NCBI GenBank assembly: GCA_030836705.1
Contig: JAUPLZ010000176.1
Location: 1-9,680, forward strand
DNA from: Campylobacterota bacterium
Lineage (GTDB): Bacteria; Campylobacterota; Campylobacteria; Campylobacterales; SZUA-545
DNA length: 9,680 nucleotides
Direction: 5' to 3'
This document shows, piece by piece, positions 6,793-9,680 of the stretch (its first letter is position 1; the number at the start of each line of letters is the position of its first letter). The notes under the pieces are model-generated. The model made no database searches. It saw nothing but the letters and a program-made list of their open reading frames with translations, and was not told the DNA's origin. The position numbers were made by a program, and so were the translations under genes.

Positions 6793-6798
6793 TTTTAA

Positions 6799-8568
6799 AT
6801 GAACGCCTCGCGCTCCCTTTTTTTGGTCGGCTTTATTGCCTTTTCTTCTATTTTTGCTTCAGAAGCAATAAGTGATCCTATTTCTGACTTTTCTCTTAAT
6901 GAAGAAGAAAAAAAAGAGCTACAAAGAATCGAAAAAATCAAAAAAGAGTTTTTTAAAAAATATCCAGGCTGGTTTGATAGTTATGAAGATGTTCCTTTTT
7001 CTGATTATAGATTTGAGAAAAAGCTTGAGCAAAGAAAATTAAAACAAAAGCAAGAGCTAGAAAAAAAAGCACAAGAAGAAGAGCAAAAAAGATTAATCGA
7101 AGAGGAAAATAGAAGAATTAAAAAAGCCGAAGAAGAGAGGCTAAGGATTGAAGAAGATAAGAAAAAAAGCTTAGAAGAGCAAAAAAGATTAGAAGATGAG
7201 AGAAGAAAAGCCGAAGAAGAGAGAATAAGAAAAGCTGAAGAAGAGAGGATAAAAAAAGCCGAGGCTTTAAAAAAACTTCTTGACACGCCGCTTGGTAGGG
7301 CGATGCAGCTTTATAAAGACGAAAAATTTAAAGAAGCATATGACGCGTTTTATGCTTTGTTTGAAAAAGATATAGAAAATCCGCGAATTAACTTTTATTT
7401 AGGTCTTAGCGCAAGCGGCGCCGGAGCGTATGAAGATGCGGTTTCTGCATTTGAGAGGGTTCTTATAAAAGAGCCGACCCATTTAAGAGCTAGACTTGAA
7501 ATGGCAAAAGCACAATTTTTTCTAAAAAATTTTGATGATGCCGAAAAGCAGTTTTTGAATGTTTTGGCTACAAAAGACCTTCCAGAAAGTGTAGTTGCAA
7601 ATATTGAGAAGTTTTTAGATGCGATAGAGGCAACAAGAAAAAGAAATCATTTTCAATCAATTGCTATGCTTGGCATAAAGTTTGATGATAATATTAATAA
7701 CGAGGTCGGAGAAAATACCCCGATAAAAGACCTTGTAGTAGGCGGGCAAATTATTACAGATAGCGGTAATGAAAAAGTGAGTGATTTTATCCACGAGGAG
7801 ATGGTCAATCTCAATCACATCTATGATTTTGGCAAGCTTGGCGATTATTACATGCAAAATAGTTTTATGGTTTTTGCGCAAAACTACAGCGGCAAATCAT
7901 ACGATAGCGGTGTCGCAACGGCAACTACTGATGATAAAAATCTTCTTTTTTATTCAATTTCTACGGGCTTGGGTACAAATACAAAAACAGTAACTTTTCT
8001 TACAAAAATACACTATGACTCGATTAGTATCGCAGGAAGCGAGCTGATGAGTGTAGGCGGTGTTGAGATGAGCTATGCTAGACCGTTTAATGAGAGTATT
8101 GCTTGGGATATGAAACTAAAATACCAGCAAAAAGATTTTGTTGATAAATCCAACGATGGAATGGACTCGACCTATACAGAGATAAACTTGGGTGCTAAAA
8201 AAAATATAGCAGAGAGCAAAGACATTTTCTCGTTTGGTTTTATGGTTTCACAAGAGCGGGTAAATATTGCAGCAAATACGGATAATGATACGAAAAACAT
8301 AAGAGTTTCTTATATGAAAAATTTTGATGAAAAACTATCTTCAACTTTTGGGTATGGATACAAGATGGTTGATTATCTTGAAAAATCAGCAAGCGATGTC
8401 AATGTAAGAGCGGATACGCAACACAATTTGTCTATCGGCGCAATGTATAAATATACACCAAAAACAATGATAAACGGTGCGTTAAATTACTTTAAAAATG
8501 ATTCAACAAGAGATGCTTTTTGTTATGACAAAGCACAAGTAGGTGCAAATGTTATGTTTGTATTTTAA
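6799..8568 (+). CDS. Exported coiled-coil/TPR protein with C-terminal outer-membrane beta-barrel (Slam-like layout)
   Basis: A 589-residue protein. Residues 1-20 are a signal peptide (SLFLVGFIAF core, likely cut after SIFA). Residues 33-160 are a very Lys/Glu/Arg-rich coiled coil with KAEEERI(R/K) repeats. Residues 164-260 hold two to three TPR-type repeats, clearest at 195-226 (YLGLSASGAGAYEDAVSAF). From about 284 to the end there are alternating strands, beginning GIKFDDNINNE (292-302), and the protein ends in ANVMFVF. A terminal aromatic residue is the classic signal for the outer-membrane assembly machinery. A periplasmic TPR domain plus barrel is the layout of Slam/DUF560 transporters that move lipoproteins or secreted proteins to the surface. 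The long coiled coil is not usual for them. Family membership is inferred from layout only; a porin-like or structural role is the alternative. The FecR-domain gene follows after 20 bases and is probably co-transcribed. Confidence 0.72.
   Translation: MNASRSLFLVGFIAFSSIFASEAISDPISDFSLNEEEKKELQRIEKIKKEFFKKYPGWFDSYEDVPFSDYRFEKKLEQRKLKQKQELEKKAQEEEQKRLIEEENRRIKKAEEERLRIEEDKKKSLEEQKRLEDERRKAEEERIRKAEEERIKKAEALKKLLDTPLGRAMQLYKDEKFKEAYDAFYALFEKDIENPRINFYLGLSASGAGAYEDAVSAFERVLIKEPTHLRARLEMAKAQFFLKNFDDAEKQFLNVLATKDLPESVVANIEKFLDAIEATRKRNHFQSIAMLGIKFDDNINNEVGENTPIKDLVVGGQIITDSGNEKVSDFIHEEMVNLNHIYDFGKLGDYYMQNSFMVFAQNYSGKSYDSGVATATTDDKNLLFYSISTGLGTNTKTVTFLTKIHYDSISIAGSELMSVGGVEMSYARPFNESIAWDMKLKYQQKDFVDKSNDGMDSTYTEINLGAKKNIAESKDIFSFGFMVSQERVNIAANTDNDTKNIRVSYMKNFDEKLSSTFGYGYKMVDYLEKSASDVNVRADTQHNLSIGAMYKYTPKTMINGALNYFKNDSTRDAFCYDKAQVGANVMFVF
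7207..7263 (+). repeat. 24-base tandem repeat inside the coiled coil
   Basis: Two units, 7207-7230 and 7231-7254, plus a partial third (7255-7263), encode KAEEERIR, KAEEERIK and KAE. A related copy lies at 7123-7140. The unit is in frame, so a change in copy number would lengthen or shorten the helix by eight residues without a frameshift. The units differ at several bases, so it is not a fresh duplication. Confidence 0.75.
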
Positions 8569-8576
8569 GCTTATAT

Positions 8577-8581
8577 AAAGG
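8577..8581 (+). promoter_or_regulatory. Ribosome binding site of the FecR-domain gene
   Basis: AAAGG at 8577-8581 lies seven bases before ATG 8589. An earlier ATG at 8584 meets a stop two codons later (TGA 8590-8592), so 8589 is the usable start. Confidence 0.65.
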
Positions 8582-8588
8582 CGATGAG

Positions 8589-9680
8589 ATGAAAAAGATA
8601 CTGTTTTTACTTCTTTTGGGTGCGGCATTTGTAAGCTCGCTTTATGCAAGTGTTGCAAAAATTGTTGCAGCAAGCGGCGAAGTGAGTGTTTTAAGAGACA
8701 AAAAAGAGCAAAAAGCGAGCATCGGTTTTGAACTAGAAGAGAAAGATACTGTTTTTTCAAAAGGCGCCTCAAAAGCTCAGATTATATTTAATGATAAAAC
8801 AGTTATTACAATCGGTAAAGAGTCTGAATTTAAGATAGAGGAGTATCTTTTTGAAGCCAAAAATGAGCCAAAAGCAAAATTTGGTTTTGCAAAAGGGGCT
8901 TTTAGAACCATCACCGGTCAAATAGGCAAGGTTGCGCCAGACAAGTTTGAGCTAAAAACCAAAACAGCAACAATTGGTATCCGTGGTACGCAAATCTTGC
9001 TTCAAACAGGCGATGAGAGCAAAATCGCTTGTACTGACGGAGCCATACTTGTTACTTCACTAGATACCGGTGCAGCTGTTGAAGTAAAAGCTGGTGAAAT
9101 TACTACTGTAGAGCCAAATAAACCGCCTAAGCCACCAAGGATATATAAACCTGATGAAATAAAAGCAATAGCAGAGGAGTCAGGCGGCGGCGGTGAAAAA
9201 ATGGAAGCCGATGAGATTATAAGCGAACAAGAGCCGGAAGAAGAGAAAAAAGAAGAAGCAAAAGAAGAAAAGAAAGAAGATAAAGAAGAAGCGAGCGAAG
9301 AGAAAGAAGATAAGCCATCGACTCAAAACAAAGAAGAGCAAATAGAGGAAACAAAAGCAGAGGACAGCCCACAAGAGAATCAAAACCAAGAGATGGCAAT
9401 GAATGGTTCTGGCGATAGTGCCGGTGAAATGAGTGATTCTAGTTTTGATGATCTTGAAAGCGGTCTTGGTATGGGTGCAAATCCTGAAAATGTCGGCACT
9501 ATGGATGTAAAAGAGATATTTAGTGCTCCGGTTTTGGATTCTGAAAACATCAACAAAGGCATGGAGACGGCTGCAAATACAGCGGAAAAACCAAAAGAAG
9601 AGTTAAAAAAAATAGAAGTAATAGAAAATGATAGTTCTTTGCACGAAGAGATAGATAAATTAAAAAAAGATCCGCAAACA
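8589..9680 (+). CDS. Secreted FecR-domain protein with acidic low-complexity tail (partial, 3' end missing)
   Basis: An open frame of 364 codons runs without a stop to the window edge. Residues 1-20 are a signal peptide (MKKILFLLLLGAAFVSSLYA, likely cut before S21). There is no lipobox cysteine, so it is not a lipoprotein. Residues 21 to about 175 form a FecR domain: ASGEVSVLR at 28-36, then AKGAFRTITGQI (101-112) and the hallmark TATIGIRGTQI (126-136). A proline-rich hinge follows (PNKPPKPPRIYKP, 176-188), a GGGG turn (199-202), and a Glu/Lys-dominated stretch (about 203-262). A less repetitive Ser/Gly/Asp-rich region continues to the edge. Classical FecR proteins are inner-membrane sigma regulators with a TonB-linked partner. 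This one has neither membrane anchor nor sigma gene nearby, and fits the exported surface-protein type. The preceding barrel gene is the obvious candidate for its handling. Final length and C-terminal domains are unknown. Confidence 0.82.
   Translation, partial: MKKILFLLLLGAAFVSSLYASVAKIVAASGEVSVLRDKKEQKASIGFELEEKDTVFSKGASKAQIIFNDKTVITIGKESEFKIEEYLFEAKNEPKAKFGFAKGAFRTITGQIGKVAPDKFELKTKTATIGIRGTQILLQTGDESKIACTDGAILVTSLDTGAAVEVKAGEITTVEPNKPPKPPRIYKPDEIKAIAEESGGGGEKMEADEIISEQEPEEEKKEEAKEEKKEDKEEASEEKEDKPSTQNKEEQIEETKAEDSPQENQNQEMAMNGSGDSAGEMSDSSFDDLESGLGMGANPENVGTMDVKEIFSAPVLDSENINKGMETAANTAEKPKEELKKIEVIENDSSLHEEIDKLKKDPQT

Larger units (their letters stand above)
6730..6796. repeat. Two nested inverted repeats around the promoter
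   Basis: The outer pair is AAAACCAC (6730-6737) with GTGGTTTT (6789-6796), eight perfect pairs. The inner pair is TTTTGTG (6741-6747) with CACAAAA (6775-6781), seven perfect pairs. They are in register, separated by 3 bases on the left and 7 on the right, with a 27-base apical loop. The left arms overlap the -16 element and the right outer arm overlaps the ribosome binding site. They could be protein-binding half-sites, or fold in RNA only if transcription comes through from mnmA, because the local start site lies inside the loop. Confidence 0.5.
6711..6798 (+). other. Intergenic regulatory region upstream of the envelope gene pair
   Basis: This is the only sizeable gap in the window. It is very AT-rich and holds a promoter, two nested inverted repeats and the ribosome binding site of the next gene. 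No GC-rich hairpin followed by a T-run marks the end of the mnmA transcript. The nearest thing is a weak six-pair A/T stem (6728-6733 with 6741-6746), which is not convincing as a terminator, so some read-through from mnmA is possible. Confidence 0.7.

Noticed and set aside
7123..7263. Spaced similar units that could suggest a repeat array such as CRISPR
   Set aside because: The units are in-frame codon repeats of a coiled coil, contiguous rather than separated by unique spacers, and imperfect.
7005..7286. Minus-strand frame encoding a Ser/Phe/Leu-rich 93-residue protein
   Set aside because: It is the mirror of the Glu/Lys-rich coiled coil (GAA/AAG codons read backwards give TTC/CTT) and has no motif of its own. 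The plus-strand protein has a signal peptide, TPRs and a barrel in one continuous frame.
7781..7993. A 70-codon plus-strand frame inside the barrel gene
   Set aside because: It lies in an alternative frame fully within a well-supported gene, has no ribosome binding site that stands out, and shows no domain.
9180..9399. Two minus-strand frames encoding Phe/Leu-rich, membrane-like short proteins
   Set aside because: They are shadows of the Glu/Lys-rich tail of the FecR-domain gene. The apparent hydrophobicity arises from reading purine-rich codons in reverse.

Overview
The window looks like a chromosomal segment of a Campylobacterota (epsilonproteobacterial) species. It is AT-rich, uses AGA and ATA codons heavily, has all genes on the + strand with almost no intergenic space, and contains a Campylobacter-type promoter (T-tract then extended -10). 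The gene content and order also fit: an HP1021/Cj1608-type atypical response regulator followed by an ATP-sulfurylase-like gene and pgpA. I recall the same order in Campylobacter jejuni. A free-living relative such as Sulfurimonas is plausible, but the genus cannot be fixed from this window.

Region 1 (1-6710) is one tightly packed run of genes. It holds the last codons of an upstream gene (probably ispDF), the atypical regulator, a divergent sulfate adenylyltransferase-like protein, phosphatidylglycerophosphatase A, the Mg2+ channel MgtE, a D-2-hydroxyacid dehydrogenase, a LOG-family phosphoribohydrolase and the tRNA thiolase MnmA. Neighbours overlap or lie at most 18 bases apart, so co-transcription is likely. 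The functions are mixed housekeeping (isoprenoid, phospholipid, Mg2+, tRNA) rather than one pathway. No internal promoter or GC-rich terminator is evident.

Region 2 (6711-6798) is the only real intergenic gap, 88 bases. It carries a well-matched promoter and two nested inverted repeats that bracket it and reach the ribosome binding site of the next gene.

Region 3 (6799-9680) is a two-gene cell-envelope unit. The first encodes an exported protein with a long charged coiled coil, TPR repeats and a C-terminal outer-membrane beta-barrel, resembling Slam-type transporters in layout. The second encodes a secreted FecR-domain protein with a Glu/Lys-rich tail that runs off the end of the window. Together they may form an export pair, which is inference.

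The main points of interest are the loss of catalytic residues in both the regulator and the sulfurylase-like protein, a three-cysteine arrangement in MnmA that could hold an Fe-S cluster, and the barrel/FecR pair with its structured promoter region. There are no tRNA or rRNA genes, CRISPR arrays, insertion sequences or other mobile elements that I can see.
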